A stretch of 64,000 nucleotides of DNA from Sphingobium lignivorans (GTDB taxonomy: Bacteria > Pseudomonadota > Alphaproteobacteria > Sphingomonadales > Sphingomonadaceae): the NCBI RefSeq assembly GCF_014203955.1, contig NZ_JACHKA010000001.1, positions 1,674,001-1,738,000 of the forward strand. Reading direction: 5' to 3'. The position numbers were made by a program, and so were the translations under genes. The notes beneath the pieces are model-generated. The model saw nothing but the letters and a program-made list of their open reading frames with translations, did no database searches and was not told where the DNA came from. Numbering within the stretch: position 1 is the stretch's first letter; every line of letters starts with the position of its first letter. Of this stretch, positions 26,371-37,460 are shown one piece after another.

Positions 26371-27132
26371 ATGGCGGCACCCGTCGTCACCCTGCACCAA
26401 TTGATCGAGGCCGGCGCGCATTTCGGCCACCAGACCCACCGCTGGAATCCCCGCATGAAGCCGTACATCTTCGGCGAGCGGAACGGCATCCACATCATCG
26501 ACCTGTCGCAGACCGTGCCGCTGTTCGCGCGCGCGCTCGATTTTGTCTCGGCGACCGTGGCCGCCGGCGGCAAGGTGCTGTTCGTCGGCACCAAGCGCCA
26601 GGCGCAGGAAGCGATCGCAGACGGCGCGCGTCGTTCGGGTCAGCATTTCGTCAACCATCGCTGGCTGGGCGGCATGCTCACCAACTGGAAGACGATTTCC
26701 GGTTCGATCAAGCGTCTGAAGTCGCTTGAGGAGAAGCTGTCCGGCGATACGCACGGCTTTACCAAGAAGGAAGTCCTCCAGATGACGCGCGAGCGCGACA
26801 AACTGGAACTCTCCCTTGGCGGCATCCGCGACATGGGCGGCATTCCGGACGTAATGTTCGTGATCGACGCCAACAAGGAAGAGCTGGCGATCAAGGAAGC
26901 CAACACGCTCGGCATCCCGGTCGTCGCGATCCTCGATTCGAACGTCAATCCCGCGGGCATCGCGTTCCCGGTTCCGGCCAACGACGATGCGAGCCGCGCC
27001 ATCCGTCTCTATTGCGAGGCTGTCGCGCAGGCTGCGACGAAGGGCAATCAGGGCGCGGCTTCCGCGGCCGGCATCGATCTGGGTGCCATGGATGAGCCCC
27101 CGGCCGAGGAAACGCTCGCGGCCGAGGCCTGA
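26371..27132 (+). CDS. rpsB: 30S ribosomal protein S2
   Basis: A structural protein of the small ribosomal subunit, needed to load S1. The 253-residue protein has the family hallmarks [58 protein letters not shown] and [15 protein letters not shown] 26371 has GGAAGGAG upstream and matches the family N-terminus; an upstream in-frame start at 26317 would lie inside the leader hairpin. First gene of the rpsB-tsf unit. Confidence 0.98.
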   Translation: MAAPVVTLHQLIEAGAHFGHQTHRWNPRMKPYIFGERNGIHIIDLSQTVPLFARALDFVSATVAAGGKVLFVGTKRQAQEAIADGARRSGQHFVNHRWLGGMLTNWKTISGSIKRLKSLEEKLSGDTHGFTKKEVLQMTRERDKLELSLGGIRDMGGIPDVMFVIDANKEELAIKEANTLGIPVVAILDSNVNPAGIAFPVPANDDASRAIRLYCEAVAQAATKGNQGAASAAGIDLGAMDEPPAEETLAAEA

Positions 27133-27142
27133 GGTTCGGTTT

Positions 27143-27189
27143 TCTCTCCGGCGCTGCAGCGGGCATTGCCGTCTGCGCGGCCGGAGAGA
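27143..27189 (+). terminator. Hairpin between rpsB and tsf (first)
   Basis: TCTCTCCGGC (27143-27152) pairs with GCCGGAGAGA (27180-27189), a 10-bp perfect stem around a GC-rich loop. There is no T-run, so it may attenuate or stabilise rather than end transcription. Confidence 0.5.
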
Positions 27190-27220
27190 GGTCGATGGAA
27201 TGAATCGCCCGGGCAGGGAT

Positions 27221-27244
27221 CAGGTGACATCGGATTGTCACCTG
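27221..27244. repeat. Perfect 9-bp inverted repeat before tsf
   Basis: CAGGTGACA (27221-27229), loop TCGGAT, TGTCACCTG (27236-27244). It lies 48 bases upstream of tsf, after the first hairpin. It could be an operator or an RNA stem setting the rpsB/tsf ratio. Confidence 0.55.
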
Positions 27245-27291
27245 TTCTGCCTAACGGGCGTGCAAATTTTTGACAGATGGGAGCCAACAGA

Positions 27292-28218
27292 ATGGCACAG
27301 ATCACTGCAGCCGCCGTCAAGGAACTGCGCGAGCGTTCGGGCGCGGGCATGATGGATTGCAAGAAGGCGCTGGCCGAGACCGACGGTGACGTCGAGGCGG
27401 CGGTCGACTGGCTGCGCGCCAAGGGCCTTGCCGCAGCGCAGAAGAAATCGAGCCGCACGGCCGCAGAAGGCCTCGTGGCCGTCGCGGTTGACGGCACCAA
27501 GGGTGTTGCGGTCGAAGTCAACAGCGAGACCGACTTCGTTGCGAAGAACGAGCAGTTCCAGAACTTCGTCCGCGCCGCGGCCGAAGTCGCACTAGCCGGC
27601 GGCATCGGCGATGCCGAGGCGCTGAAGGTTGCCGCGCATCCGGCGGGTGGCACGATCGAGGACGCGCTCGTCGCGAACATCGCCACGATCGGCGAGAACC
27701 AGCAGCTTCGCCGCGTGAAGGCCGTCTCAGTCGAGCAGGGCCTGATCATTGATTATATGCACAATGCCGTGGCGCCCGGTCTCGGCAAGATCGGCGTGCT
27801 GGTGGCGCTCGAGAGCCCAGCCGGCGCCGATGTGCTGGCCCCGCTCGGCAAGCAGATCGCAATGCACATCGCTGCTGCTTTCCCGGTTGCGCTGAAGGCC
27901 GAGGAAATCGATGCCGACATCATCGAGCGCGAGCGCAAGGTCGCGACGGAGAAGGCAGCCGAATCCGGCAAGCCCGCCGAGATCGTCGCGAAGATGGTGG
28001 ACGGCGCCATCGCGAAGTTCGCGAAGGAGAATGCTCTTCTCTCGCAGCTCTTCGTGATGGATAACAAGACCTCCATCGCCGATGTCGTCGCCAAGGCTGC
28101 TAAGGACGCTGGAACGACCATCCAGCTGACCGATTATGTCCGCTTCCAGCTCGGTGAAGGCATCGAGAAGGAAGAAAAGGACTTCGCGGCCGAGGTCGCG
28201 GCCGCCGCTGGCGTCTGA
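27292..28218 (+). CDS. tsf: Translation elongation factor Ts
   Basis: Guanine-nucleotide exchange factor that recycles EF-Tu-GDP. A 308-residue protein: UBA-like N-terminal domain ([42 protein letters not shown]), then the core with [16 protein letters not shown], the TDFV motif that contacts EF-Tu. ATG 27292 gives the family N-terminus [13 protein letters not shown], and GGGAG lies upstream. Second gene of the rpsB-tsf unit, 159 bases after rpsB. Confidence 0.98.
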   Translation: MAQITAAAVKELRERSGAGMMDCKKALAETDGDVEAAVDWLRAKGLAAAQKKSSRTAAEGLVAVAVDGTKGVAVEVNSETDFVAKNEQFQNFVRAAAEVALAGGIGDAEALKVAAHPAGGTIEDALVANIATIGENQQLRRVKAVSVEQGLIIDYMHNAVAPGLGKIGVLVALESPAGADVLAPLGKQIAMHIAAAFPVALKAEEIDADIIERERKVATEKAAESGKPAEIVAKMVDGAIAKFAKENALLSQLFVMDNKTSIADVVAKAAKDAGTTIQLTDYVRFQLGEGIEKEEKDFAAEVAAAAGV

Positions 28219-28267
28219 TCAGATATTCGCAACTTTGAGCGCGGGGAAACTCTCCGTGCTTGGCATG

Positions 28268-28297
28268 GCGGCGCGGGCTCTCTAAGGTCCGCGCCGC
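28268..28297 (+). terminator. Hairpin between tsf and pyrH
   Basis: GCGGCGCGG (28268-28276) pairs perfectly with CCGCGCCGC (28289-28297) around a 12-base loop. No clear T-run. It separates the translation-factor unit from the pyrH-frr unit. Confidence 0.5.
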
Positions 28298-28328
28298 TCC
28301 CACGTTACGCACCGTATTGAAGGCTTTC

Positions 28329-29048
28329 ATGACATCAGCTTCTCCCAGGCGCATTCTGCTCAAGCTCTCGGGCGAGGCGGCGATGGGTGACCAGAGCTTC
28401 GGCATAGATCCGGTCACGGTGGCGCGCGTCGCCGGGGAAGTGAAAGTCGCCAAGGACGCGGGCTACGAGCTGTGTCTGGTGATCGGGGGTGGTAACATCT
28501 TCCGAGGCATGGCGGGTGCCGCGAAAGGCATGGATCGCGCGAATGCCGATTATATGGGCATGCTGGCAACGGTGATGAACGCGCTGGCGATGCAGGATGC
28601 ACTGGAGCATCTGGACGTCGCGACCCGCGTGCAGTCGGCGATCCCCATGGCGAGCATTTGCGAGCCCTATATCCGGCGGCGCGCGCTGCGCCACCTGGAG
28701 AAGGGGCGGGTCGTCATTTTCGCAGCCGGCGTCGGCAGCCCCTATTTCACGACCGATAGCGGCGCGGCCCTGCGGGCAGCGGAGATGAATTGCGACGCGC
28801 TTTTCAAGGGAACATCGGTCGACGGCATCTACGATGCTGATCCCAAGCTTGTCCCCGCCGCCAAGCGTTTCGACCAGGTCAGCTACGATCAGGTCCTCAA
28901 CCAGAATCTCAAAGTGATGGATGCGAGCGCCGTGGCCCTTTGCCGTGACAACGCCATTCCCATCATCGTTTTCAATATTCGCGAGCAGGGCAATCTCGCG
29001 CGCGTCCTTGCGGGCGAAGGTATTTCGACGATCGTCAACGGCGGCTGA
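28329..29048 (+). CDS. pyrH: Uridylate kinase
   Basis: Phosphorylates UMP to UDP in the cytoplasm. It is the bacterial hexameric amino-acid-kinase-fold type. The 239-residue protein carries [23 protein letters not shown], a [32 protein letters not shown] nucleotide-binding region and [11 protein letters not shown], all typical. ATG 28329 fits the family start. It is followed 33 bases on by frr, the order usual in bacteria. Confidence 0.97.
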   Translation: MTSASPRRILLKLSGEAAMGDQSFGIDPVTVARVAGEVKVAKDAGYELCLVIGGGNIFRGMAGAAKGMDRANADYMGMLATVMNALAMQDALEHLDVATRVQSAIPMASICEPYIRRRALRHLEKGRVVIFAAGVGSPYFTTDSGAALRAAEMNCDALFKGTSVDGIYDADPKLVPAAKRFDQVSYDQVLNQNLKVMDASAVALCRDNAIPIIVFNIREQGNLARVLAGEGISTIVNGG

Positions 29049-29081
29049 GCTGCCGCGACGGACATATTGCGGAGAGGCACA

Positions 29082-29639
29082 ATGGCAAAATACGACAAGG
29101 CTGATCTGGAGCGTCGGATGGCCGGCGCTGTCGAGGCATTGAAGCATGATCTTTCCGGCTTGCGCACGGGGCGTGCCAACGTGGCGCTGCTCGATCCGGT
29201 GACTGTGGAGGTCTATGGGGCGCACATGGCGCTCAACACGGTCGCAACTGTCTCCGCACCCGAGCCGCGGATGTTATCCGTGCAGGTTTGGGATCGCAGC
29301 AATGTCGGGCTGGTCGACAAGGCCATTCGCTCGGCCGGACTGGGCCTCAATCCCATCGTCGATGGGCAGAACATCCGTCTCCCCATTCCCGATCTGACCG
29401 AGGAGCGTCGCAAGGATCTGGCCAAGCTGGCGAGCCAGTATGCGGAGAAGGCGAAGATCGCCGTCCGCAACGTGCGCCGCGACGGCATGGACAATCTGAA
29501 GACCGACGAAAAGAAGGGTGAGATCAGCGAAGATGAACGAAAGCGCCTCGAAACCGAGGTGCAGAAGATGACCGATTCCACCATTGCCGAAATCGATGTG
29601 GCGGCGCAGGCCAAGGAAAAGGAAATCCTTGGCAAGTAA
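29082..29639 (+). CDS. frr: Ribosome recycling factor
   Basis: Splits post-termination ribosomes with EF-G. The 185-residue protein has the three-helix-bundle family motifs [59 protein letters not shown] and the basic helix [13 protein letters not shown], ending [14 protein letters not shown]. The SD GGAGAGG precedes ATG 29082. Confidence 0.98.
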   Translation: MAKYDKADLERRMAGAVEALKHDLSGLRTGRANVALLDPVTVEVYGAHMALNTVATVSAPEPRMLSVQVWDRSNVGLVDKAIRSAGLGLNPIVDGQNIRLPIPDLTEERRKDLAKLASQYAEKAKIAVRNVRRDGMDNLKTDEKKGEISEDERKRLETEVQKMTDSTIAEIDVAAQAKEKEILGK

Positions 29640-29677
29640 CCGGCCCGGTGGCTCCGCCAAGGGGAGGCATGGCGGCG

Positions 29678-30438
<761 letters not shown>

Positions 30439-30439
<1 letters not shown>

Positions 30440-31149
30440 TGTCCTCGACTGCGCCACGGTCTGATCTTGCCGTGCGGACAGGGTCCGCCATCGTCATGCT
30501 GGCGGTCGCGGGCCTCGCGCTGTGGTCGGGTGGAGGGTTCTTCAGGCTGTTCGTGCTGGTCGGCGCTGCACTGCTGATCTGGGAATGGAAAACGATGGTC
30601 GATCGCTTTCCGGACGATCGCACGACGCGGGCAACATGGCTGGCTTTTGGAGGCGTCTATGTGGCCCTCGCCGCTCTGGCTCTCATCGCGCTCGAGCGAG
30701 GGGGAATGGTCCTGCCGGTGCTTGGTGCCGTGATCGCGACCGATATCGGGGCCTATTTTGTCGGGCGGACCATTGGTGGGCCCAAGATCGCGCCTGCCAT
30801 CAGTCCATCCAAGACATGGTCTGGCCTTGCGGGGGGCATGATCGCGTCGGGCTTGCTCTTGATGCTTGCCGGCCCGGCGCTTCTGTCAGGCGCGGTCGGA
30901 GGACAGTTCGACGCTGATGCCATTTCCGGCGGCATCGGCGCGCTCCTCCTTGTTCTGTGCGGCGGCGCGATCGCCGTGCTCGCGCAGGCAGGCGACTTTT
31001 TCGAGAGCTGGATCAAGCGCAGGGCGGGGGTCAAGGACAGCGGATCGTGGATTCCTGGCCATGGCGGGCTTTTCGACCGTGTTGATGGGCTTCTGCCGGT
31101 GAGTATTGCTGCCGCTCTGGCGCTTTGGCTGATAAGGATATCCTGGTGA
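30439..31149 (+). CDS. cdsA: Phosphatidate cytidylyltransferase
   Basis: Makes CDP-diacylglycerol, the precursor of all phospholipids, in the inner membrane. It is therefore upstream of pssA and psd, also in this window. The 236-residue protein has several membrane segments and the CDS signature region near the C-terminus (KRRAGVKDSGSWIPGHGGLFDRVDGLL), with the metal-binding Asp residues. Start overlaps the uppS stop; end overlaps the dxr start by four bases (GTGA). Confidence 0.95.
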
Positions 31150-32312
31150 GCGCCGTCCGCAGCATTTCCGTTCTCGGTGCAACCGGGTCCGTCGGGCAAT
31201 CGACGCTGGACCTCATCGGTCGTGAGGCGGATCGATATGAGGTCCTGGCATTGACGGCCGGGAGCGACGTTGCCGGGCTCGCGGCGGCGGCGATCAGGCA
31301 TCGGGCGCGCTATGCGGTGATCGCCGACGGTGATCGCTATGCGGATCTGCGTTCGGCTCTGGCCGGCACCGGTGTGGAAGCAGCCGCCGGCCCCACAGCC
31401 CTGATCGAGGCCGGGGCGCTGGGCGCGGACTGGACAATGGCCGCGATTGTCGGCTGCGCCGGACTCGCGCCAACGCTGGCCGCGATCCGCGAAGGGCGAA
31501 CGGTGGCGCTTGCCAATAAAGAGGCGCTGGTCTCCGCAGGCGACGTCATGATGGCTGCGACGCAGGAAAGCGGGACCAACCTGCTGCCCGTGGACAGCGA
31601 GCATAACGCGATTTTTCAGTGCCTCGCGAGTGGCGGGATCGATGCTGTGCGCCGGATCACGCTCACCGCGAGCGGAGGGCCGTTCAGGACGCTGTCGCGC
31701 GAGGCGATGGCGCAGGTGACGCCGGCGCAAGCCGTGAAGCATCCAAACTGGTCGATGGGGCGCAAGATCAGCGTCGACAGCGCCACGATGATGAACAAGG
31801 GGCTTGAGCTCATCGAAGCCTGGCACTTGTTCCCCGTGGGACTGGAGCGGTTCTCCGTTCTTATTCATCCGCAATCAATCATTCATTCCATGGTGGAATT
31901 CCGCGATCGCTCGACCATCGCCCAGCTGGGCTGTCCGGACATGCGCGTGCCCATTGCCAGCGCGCTGGCTTGGCCGGCCAGAATGGAAACGCCCTGCGAG
32001 CCGCTTGATCTCGCCCGCATCGGCCGACTGGATTTCGAGGAGCCTGATGAGGTGCGCTTTCCCGCGCTGCGGCTCGCCCGCGAGGCCATTGAAGCGGGTG
32101 GGAGCGCGCCCGGGATCCTGAATGCGGCCAACGAAGTGGCTGTCGCCGCTTTCCTTGAGGGGCGGATTCGTTTTCTGGACATTGGCCGGATCGTGGAAGA
32201 CGTGCTAGCGCGGACCGACATCATGCCGGTCCGAGGCATCGAGGACGTCTGGGCGATCGACAGGTCGGCACGGCATCTCGCCGAGCGCCTGGCAGCGGAG
32301 CTCATCACGTGA
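31146..32312 (+). CDS. dxr: 1-deoxy-D-xylulose 5-phosphate reductoisomerase
   Basis: Second step of the MEP isoprenoid pathway: NADPH-dependent conversion of DXP to MEP, supplying uppS. The 388-residue protein has SVLGATGSVGQSTLDLI (NADPH loop), ALANKEALVSAG, PVDSEHNAIFQCL (metal-binding D/E), LTASGGPF, KHPNWSMGRKISVDSATMMNKGLELIEA and HPQSIIHSMVEF. The GTG at 31146 is chosen because AAGGA sits 7 bases upstream and it overlaps the cdsA stop; a TTG at 31125 is in frame but less likely. Confidence 0.96.
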   Translation: MSAVRSISVLGATGSVGQSTLDLIGREADRYEVLALTAGSDVAGLAAAAIRHRARYAVIADGDRYADLRSALAGTGVEAAAGPTALIEAGALGADWTMAAIVGCAGLAPTLAAIREGRTVALANKEALVSAGDVMMAATQESGTNLLPVDSEHNAIFQCLASGGIDAVRRITLTASGGPFRTLSREAMAQVTPAQAVKHPNWSMGRKISVDSATMMNKGLELIEAWHLFPVGLERFSVLIHPQSIIHSMVEFRDRSTIAQLGCPDMRVPIASALAWPARMETPCEPLDLARIGRLDFEEPDEVRFPALRLAREAIEAGGSAPGILNAANEVAVAAFLEGRIRFLDIGRIVEDVLARTDIMPVRGIEDVWAIDRSARHLAERLAAELIT

Positions 32313-33445
32313 CTGACAACCCAGGCTTCATCTTCACCATCATCGCTTTCCTGCTGGTGATCGGCCCGCTCGTCTTCATCCATGAGATGGGCCACTATCT
32401 GGTCGGACGCTGGTTCGGCGTGCATGCTGAAACCTTCTCGATCGGTTTCGGGCACGAGCTCAAGGCCTGGCATGACAAGCGCGGGACGCGCTGGCGCATC
32501 GGTGCATTGCCGCTCGGCGGATATGTGAAGTTCGCCGGGGATGCTGGCGTCGCGAGCGAAGCTGATCCTGCCTGGCTCGAGCTCAGCCCGGAGGAAAGGC
32601 AGCGCTGCTTTCCGGCAAAGCCGGTCTGGCAGCGGGCGCTCATTGTCCTCGCGGGCCCGGTGGTGAACCTCCTGTTCGCGGCGCTTGTTCTCGCGGGCTT
32701 TGCCTATATCCACGGCGAGAATGTGACGCCGACCCGGATCGGCGCGGTCGTCGAGGGAGGCGCGGCGGATGCGGCTGGCCTGCGTCCGGGCGATCGCATC
32801 CTCGCGATCGACGGCGAGAAGGTGGAGCTGTTTCCGCAGCTGAGCAAGGCTGTCATGACGCGTTTGCCGGGCGAGGAAGTGACCCTCGAGCTGGACCGCG
32901 CCGGGCGCGTCATGGAAGTTCCGTTGGCGCTGGGAACGCGAGTCGAGCGGGATCGCTTCGGCAACGAATATCGCATCGCCCAGATCGGCATCCAGGCCGC
33001 TGAATCCGTGCAGCGCGATGTGTCTCTGGCCGAAGCGCCCATTGTCGGGTTGCGCCGCACGGGCGAACTGATCGCCATGATGGCTAACGGCCTCGTGGAT
33101 ATCATCACCGGCCGGCGAGCGATTTCCGAGCTTGGCGGTCCACTCAAGATTGCCCAGATTTCCGGCGAGCAGGCCGCGCTCGGACCCGAAGCCCTGATCG
33201 CGTTCATAGCCCTCGTGTCGATTAACTTGGGGTTCATCAACCTGTTGCCAATTCCCATGCTCGACGGGGGTCATTTGTTCTTCTACGGGATTGAAGCCAT
33301 TCAGCGCAGGCCGGTCAGCCCTCGGTTTCAGGAAATCGCCTTTCGCTCCGGAATGGCGCTTCTGCTTGGGCTGATGGTTTTCGTGACAGTGAATGATCTG
33401 GGGTCATTTGGTCTCTGGCGGGGTCTGTCCGGCTTGATTGGGTGA
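32309..33445 (+). CDS. rseP: RIP metalloprotease RseP (site-2 protease)
   Basis: Intramembrane zinc protease that cleaves anti-sigma factors and signal-peptide remnants. The 378-residue protein has HEMGH (H25, E26, H29) in the first membrane helix, a PDZ domain around VVEGGAADAAGLRPGDRILAIDGEKV, and the NLLPIPMLDGGHLF motif with the third zinc ligand. It starts at a GTG overlapping the dxr stop (GTGA). Position between dxr and bamA is the standard envelope-biogenesis order. Confidence 0.96.
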   Translation: MTDNPGFIFTIIAFLLVIGPLVFIHEMGHYLVGRWFGVHAETFSIGFGHELKAWHDKRGTRWRIGALPLGGYVKFAGDAGVASEADPAWLELSPEERQRCFPAKPVWQRALIVLAGPVVNLLFAALVLAGFAYIHGENVTPTRIGAVVEGGAADAAGLRPGDRILAIDGEKVELFPQLSKAVMTRLPGEEVTLELDRAGRVMEVPLALGTRVERDRFGNEYRIAQIGIQAAESVQRDVSLAEAPIVGLRRTGELIAMMANGLVDIITGRRAISELGGPLKIAQISGEQAALGPEALIAFIALVSINLGFINLLPIPMLDGGHLFFYGIEAIQRRPVSPRFQEIAFRSGMALLLGLMVFVTVNDLGSFGLWRGLSGLIG

Positions 33446-33520
33446 ATATGTTGAGGCAGGAGCAGCGCGCATGATCGCTGATCGGGTCGACGTTTTTGGG
33501 TACTGGCGAGGAAGCAGGGT

Positions 33521-36205
33521 TTGAGCGAAATTAGACGAATGTCGGCACAGGGTCGCCTCGCGCCATTGCTTCTGTGCGGCACGATGCTCGCCGGGCTGGG
33601 GCAAGTGCCTGCGCATGCGCAGGAGACGCCTGCTCCCGCGCCATCCCTGCCGGCGGCCAGCGCTGTCAGCCCCACCGGCACGGTGCGCTCGATCACGGTG
33701 GAGGGCGCGCAGCGGCTGGAGCCGGACACCGTGCTTTCCTACACGCGCCTGCGTGTCGGCGCTTCCTATACCCGTGCCACGCTCGATGAGGCGCTGCGCG
33801 AGCTTTATGCGAGCGAGTTGTTCTCTGATGTTCAGATCCGCGACAATGAGGGTGCGCTGACCATCCAGATCACGGAAAATCCGGTGATCAATCGTATCGT
33901 CCTCGAGGGTAATCGCCGCCTCAAGGACGATAAGATCCTGCCAGAGATCAAGATGGCGCCCCGGCAGATATACACGCGCTCCAAGGTGCGCGCCGATGTC
34001 GCGAGGATCATTGAGCTGTACAGGCGGCAGGGGCGCTTCGCGGCTGTCGTCGATCCCAAGCTCGTCAAGCTCGACCAGAATCGCGTCGACATCGTCTATG
34101 AGATCTCGGAAGGGCCCAAGTCCAAGGTCCGCCAGATCAATATCATCGGCAACAACGTGTTTTCCGACGGCCGGCTACGCGGAGAGATGGCGACGAAGCA
34201 GTCCCGCTGGTTCCGCCTTTTCTCCTCGGGCACCACTTACGACCCGGATCGACTGGCTTACGATCAGCAGAAGCTGCGCCAGTTCTATCTCACCGAGGGT
34301 TACGCCGAATTTCGCGTGATCTCGGCCGTCGCCGAGCTGACCTCCAACAAGCAGGACTTCATCATCACTTATGTGGTGGAGGAGGGCGATCGCTACAAGT
34401 TCGGCGATGTCACGGTTCGCAGCGACATTCGCGACCTCTCATCCGACGGTCTGACCCGTTCGCTGCGGATGAAAAAGGGGGATTGGTACAATGCCAAGGC
34501 CGTGGAGGACACGGTCGAGCAGCTGAACCAGACAGCAGGCCTCTTTGGCTACGCTTTCGCGGACGTCCAGCCCGAGTTCGAGCGGAGCAAGGACGACCGG
34601 ACGATGTCGATTACCTTCCGCATCGCCAATGCGCCGCGCGTCTATGTCGAGCGGATCGACATCAACGGCAATACGCTGACGCAGGACAAGGTGGTTCGGC
34701 GTGAGTTCCGCCTGCACGAAGGCGACGCCTTCAACACCTTCATGGTGCGCCGCTCGCAGGATCGCATCAATTCGCTCGGCTTTTTCCAGGAAAGGCTGGA
34801 AATCGAGCAGAAGCCCGGATCGGCCCCGGATCGGATCGTCCTCGAAACCAATGTCGAGGAAAAGGCCACCGGCGAGCTTCAGCTTTCTGCGGGTTTCTCC
34901 AGTCTGGAGCGTTTCATTCTTGCAGCGTCCGTCACCCAGCGCAATTTCCGTGGCATGGGTCAGGAACTGAGGACATCGGTCAATTACTCGACTTACTCGA
35001 AGTCGGTGAACGTCGGTTTCACCGAGCCTTATTTCCTGGACAAGAACATCGCTGTCGGCGCGGATATTTTCCGTCAGGATGTCAACAGCTTCAATTACAT
35101 CTCCGGCAACGACCGAAACACCATCTACAGTCAGGTACGCACCGGCTTCCAGCTGCGGGCGGGTATCCCGGTTACCGAATATCTGTCGATGGCCCTGCGC
35201 TACGGCCTGTCGTTCGACAATGTGACGCTGGATCAATCGACCTATTACAGCGACCGTATCACGCCAGGCCAGTTCCAGTGCGAGCCGCTGCTGGCAGGGC
35301 AGTATCTGTGCGATGCCATCGGCAGGCGGACGACATCCACCATTGGCTACTCGCTCATCTATGACACGCGCGACAACCGCATCCGTCCGACACGCGGCCA
35401 CAGCCTGACATTCAGCCAGGATTTCGCCGGTGTCGGGGGAAGCGTCCAGTATCTCCGCAATCGCATTTCTGCCGACAAATACTGGCCACTGGGCGGGGGG
35501 TTCATCTTCTCCCTTCGCGGCGAGGGCGGGTATATCAAGTCGTTCGAGAAGTCGCGCAGCGCGAGCAGCGATCCGATCCGCCTCGTCGACCGCTTTTTCC
35601 TGGGCGAACCACAGATGCGTGGCTTCGATATCCGGGGCGTCGGCCCGCGGATCATTCGCAAGCCCTATATCTATGACGAGCAGGGCAATCCCACGGGCGT
35701 CAACGAAAGCCGGAGTACCTGGTCGGACGACGCGCTGGGCGGCCGGGCTTATTATCTCGCCCATGCCGAAATCGAAATTCCGCTGGGCGCCGGCGCGCGC
35801 GACATGGGCCTGCGTCCCTCGATCTTCGTCGATGCGGGTGCCGTATTCGGCGTGCGTCGGCCGACCTACGAGAATGGCGGTCTGCTCGACCTGCCGCAGC
35901 TTGTCACCTTGCCCATCTATGACGCAAATGGCCTGCGCCAGTGCCAGAACACGACGGACGGCACACTGGCTTCGATACCCAATGGCGCGAGCTGCCCGAC
36001 CGGCACCACGCTCTACGGTCCGCAAGTGGGTGGCTTCCGCGAGTTTTATCTGGGCGATACGCCCAAGCCGCGCGTGTCGGTCGGCTTCGGCGTCAACTGG
36101 AATTCGCCCTTCGGTCCGTTCCGAATTGATATCGCCAAGGCGCTTATTACGGCAGAAGGCGACGACACCAAGCTTGTAACTTTCAATATAGGGACTCAAT
36201 TCTGA
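33521..36205 (+). CDS. bamA: Outer-membrane protein assembly factor BamA
   Basis: Core of the BAM complex that inserts beta-barrel proteins such as the TonB receptor in this window. An 894-residue protein with a signal peptide ending AHAQE. Five POTRA domains follow at about 50-450 (VRSITVEGAQRLEPDTVLSYTRL, INRIVLEGNRRLKDDKI and so on), then the Omp85 barrel with GGSVQYLRNRISADKYWPL and RGFDIRGVGPR. It ends LVTFNIGTQF with a C-terminal Phe. The start is TTG at 33521 (GAGGAAGCAGGG upstream); ATG 33539 is an alternative. The stop overlaps the ompH ATG (TGATG). Confidence 0.96.
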   Translation: MSEIRRMSAQGRLAPLLLCGTMLAGLGQVPAHAQETPAPAPSLPAASAVSPTGTVRSITVEGAQRLEPDTVLSYTRLRVGASYTRATLDEALRELYASELFSDVQIRDNEGALTIQITENPVINRIVLEGNRRLKDDKILPEIKMAPRQIYTRSKVRADVARIIELYRRQGRFAAVVDPKLVKLDQNRVDIVYEISEGPKSKVRQINIIGNNVFSDGRLRGEMATKQSRWFRLFSSGTTYDPDRLAYDQQKLRQFYLTEGYAEFRVISAVAELTSNKQDFIITYVVEEGDRYKFGDVTVRSDIRDLSSDGLTRSLRMKKGDWYNAKAVEDTVEQLNQTAGLFGYAFADVQPEFERSKDDRTMSITFRIANAPRVYVERIDINGNTLTQDKVVRREFRLHEGDAFNTFMVRRSQDRINSLGFFQERLEIEQKPGSAPDRIVLETNVEEKATGELQLSAGFSSLERFILAASVTQRNFRGMGQELRTSVNYSTYSKSVNVGFTEPYFLDKNIAVGADIFRQDVNSFNYISGNDRNTIYSQVRTGFQLRAGIPVTEYLSMALRYGLSFDNVTLDQSTYYSDRITPGQFQCEPLLAGQYLCDAIGRRTTSTIGYSLIYDTRDNRIRPTRGHSLTFSQDFAGVGGSVQYLRNRISADKYWPLGGGFIFSLRGEGGYIKSFEKSRSASSDPIRLVDRFFLGEPQMRGFDIRGVGPRIIRKPYIYDEQGNPTGVNESRSTWSDDALGGRAYYLAHAEIEIPLGAGARDMGLRPSIFVDAGAVFGVRRPTYENGGLLDLPQLVTLPIYDANGLRQCQNTTDGTLASIPNGASCPTGTTLYGPQVGGFREFYLGDTPKPRVSVGFGVNWNSPFGPFRIDIAKALITAEGDDTKLVTFNIGTQF

Positions 36206-36898
36206 TGCGTAATTCCATTCTTCCGGGGCTCGCGACGGCTTCGGGCCGCCGTCCTGCTTTCCGCCGCGCCTGCAGCCGCACAGGTCAAGCAGGCCATCGC
36301 TGTGGTCAATGTCGAGCAGGCGATCGGGCAGTCGTCCGCGGCCCAGACGGCCGGTCAGCAACTGCAGGTGACCTACAAGACCAACATCGACCAGCTCAAT
36401 ACGCGCCAGGCAGCGCTTCAGGCCGAACTGAAGCAGCGGCAGGACGCTTTCCAGGCTGCAGCGACGGCAGCGGGCCAGAACCCCACGCCGGCCCAGCGGA
36501 CCCAGCTCCAGACCCAGTATGAAGAGCTCCAGCAGCGCGCCCAGGCAGCGCAGGCCGAGCTCACGCAGATCGGCCAGCCGATCCAGCTCGCGCGCGAATA
36601 TGCTCTCGAGCAGATCGGGGCGAAGCTTGACCAGGCGATGCGGTCGGTCATGACCAAGAACAAGATCGACCTGCTGCTCAAGGCCGGTGCCGCCGAGGCC
36701 TTCGTGCCGGGCGCTGATGTCACCAATCTTCTGGTTCAGGAACTCAACGCACTGGTGCCGTCCGTCGGCATCGTGCCGCCGCAGGGCTGGCGGCCCGGTG
36801 GCCAGCAGGCTCAGCAGCCCGCAGCGCCCGGTACGGCTGTCGCACCCACCCCGGCGGCGCCCGCCACCGGCAACAATCGCCAGCCTGAAGGGCGCTGA
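36205..36898 (+). CDS. skp: OmpH/Skp-family periplasmic chaperone, frameshifted in the signal peptide
   Basis: Skp-like chaperone that carries unfolded outer-membrane proteins to BamA. The mature region (QVKQAIAVVNVEQAIGQSSAAQ... to a Pro/Ala/Gln-rich tail ending NRQPEGR) is intact in one frame, with a long coiled-coil QLNTRQAALQAELKQRQDAFQ...YEELQQRAQAAQAELTQ. The ATG at 36205, overlapping the bamA stop, opens a different frame. It encodes MRNSILPGLATAS and then leaves the signal peptide. Dropping one G from GGG 36243-36245 gives ...LATASAAVLLSAAPAAAQVKQ, a textbook signal peptide, and a 230-residue protein. No other ATG/GTG/TTG precedes the mature part in its frame before the GTG at 36302. 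Confidence 0.85.
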
Positions 36899-36934
36899 TC
36901 GACCATGGCGGCCGACGGGGAGAGCGAGGGCGAG

Positions 36935-37384
36935 ATGAGCGGTCTGGACATCCGCCGGATCATGGCGGCGCTACCGCATCGCTATCCACTTCTGCTCGTC
37001 GACCGCGTGGTGTCCATGGTTCCCCGAACCTCGATCCACGCGGTGAAGGCCGTGTCGATGAACGAACAGTTCTTCCAGGGACATTTCCCTGGTCGTCCGA
37101 TCATGCCGGGCGTGCTGATCGTCGAAGCCATCGCGCAGACGGCGGGCATTCTGGCAGTTGAATCGCTGGGGCTCGCCGGCAGCGGCAAGCTGGTCTACTT
37201 CATGGCGATCGAGGGCGCCAAGTTCCGTGCGCCTGTGGAGCCGGGCCATCTGCTCGACCTGCATGTCGAGTTCACCCAGCTGCGTGGCGCGGTCTGCAAG
37301 TTCACCGGCAAGGCGAGCATCGCCGGCAAATTGTGCGCGGAAGCGCATTGCGTGGCGATGATCGCGGATCCGCCGAAGGACTGA
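36935..37384 (+). CDS. fabZ: 3-hydroxyacyl-[ACP] dehydratase FabZ
   Basis: Dehydrates 3-hydroxyacyl-ACP in fatty acid elongation. The 149-residue hot-dog-fold protein carries the catalytic H50 in [17 protein letters not shown], with E64 on the following helix, and the family opening [20 protein letters not shown] 36935 is preferred (GAGGGCGAG upstream) over ATG 36905, which lacks an SD. There is no lpxD or lpxA beside it; rpmE follows instead. Confidence 0.96.
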   Translation: MSGLDIRRIMAALPHRYPLLLVDRVVSMVPRTSIHAVKAVSMNEQFFQGHFPGRPIMPGVLIVEAIAQTAGILAVESLGLAGSGKLVYFMAIEGAKFRAPVEPGHLLDLHVEFTQLRGAVCKFTGKASIAGKLCAEAHCVAMIADPPKD

Positions 37385-37460
37385 AGCGCTTAACAGCCAG
37401 CGCGCAAGCCCTTGCCAGCGTGGCCTGTTCCCGCTATGGGCCGCGCTTCCATATGCCCCA

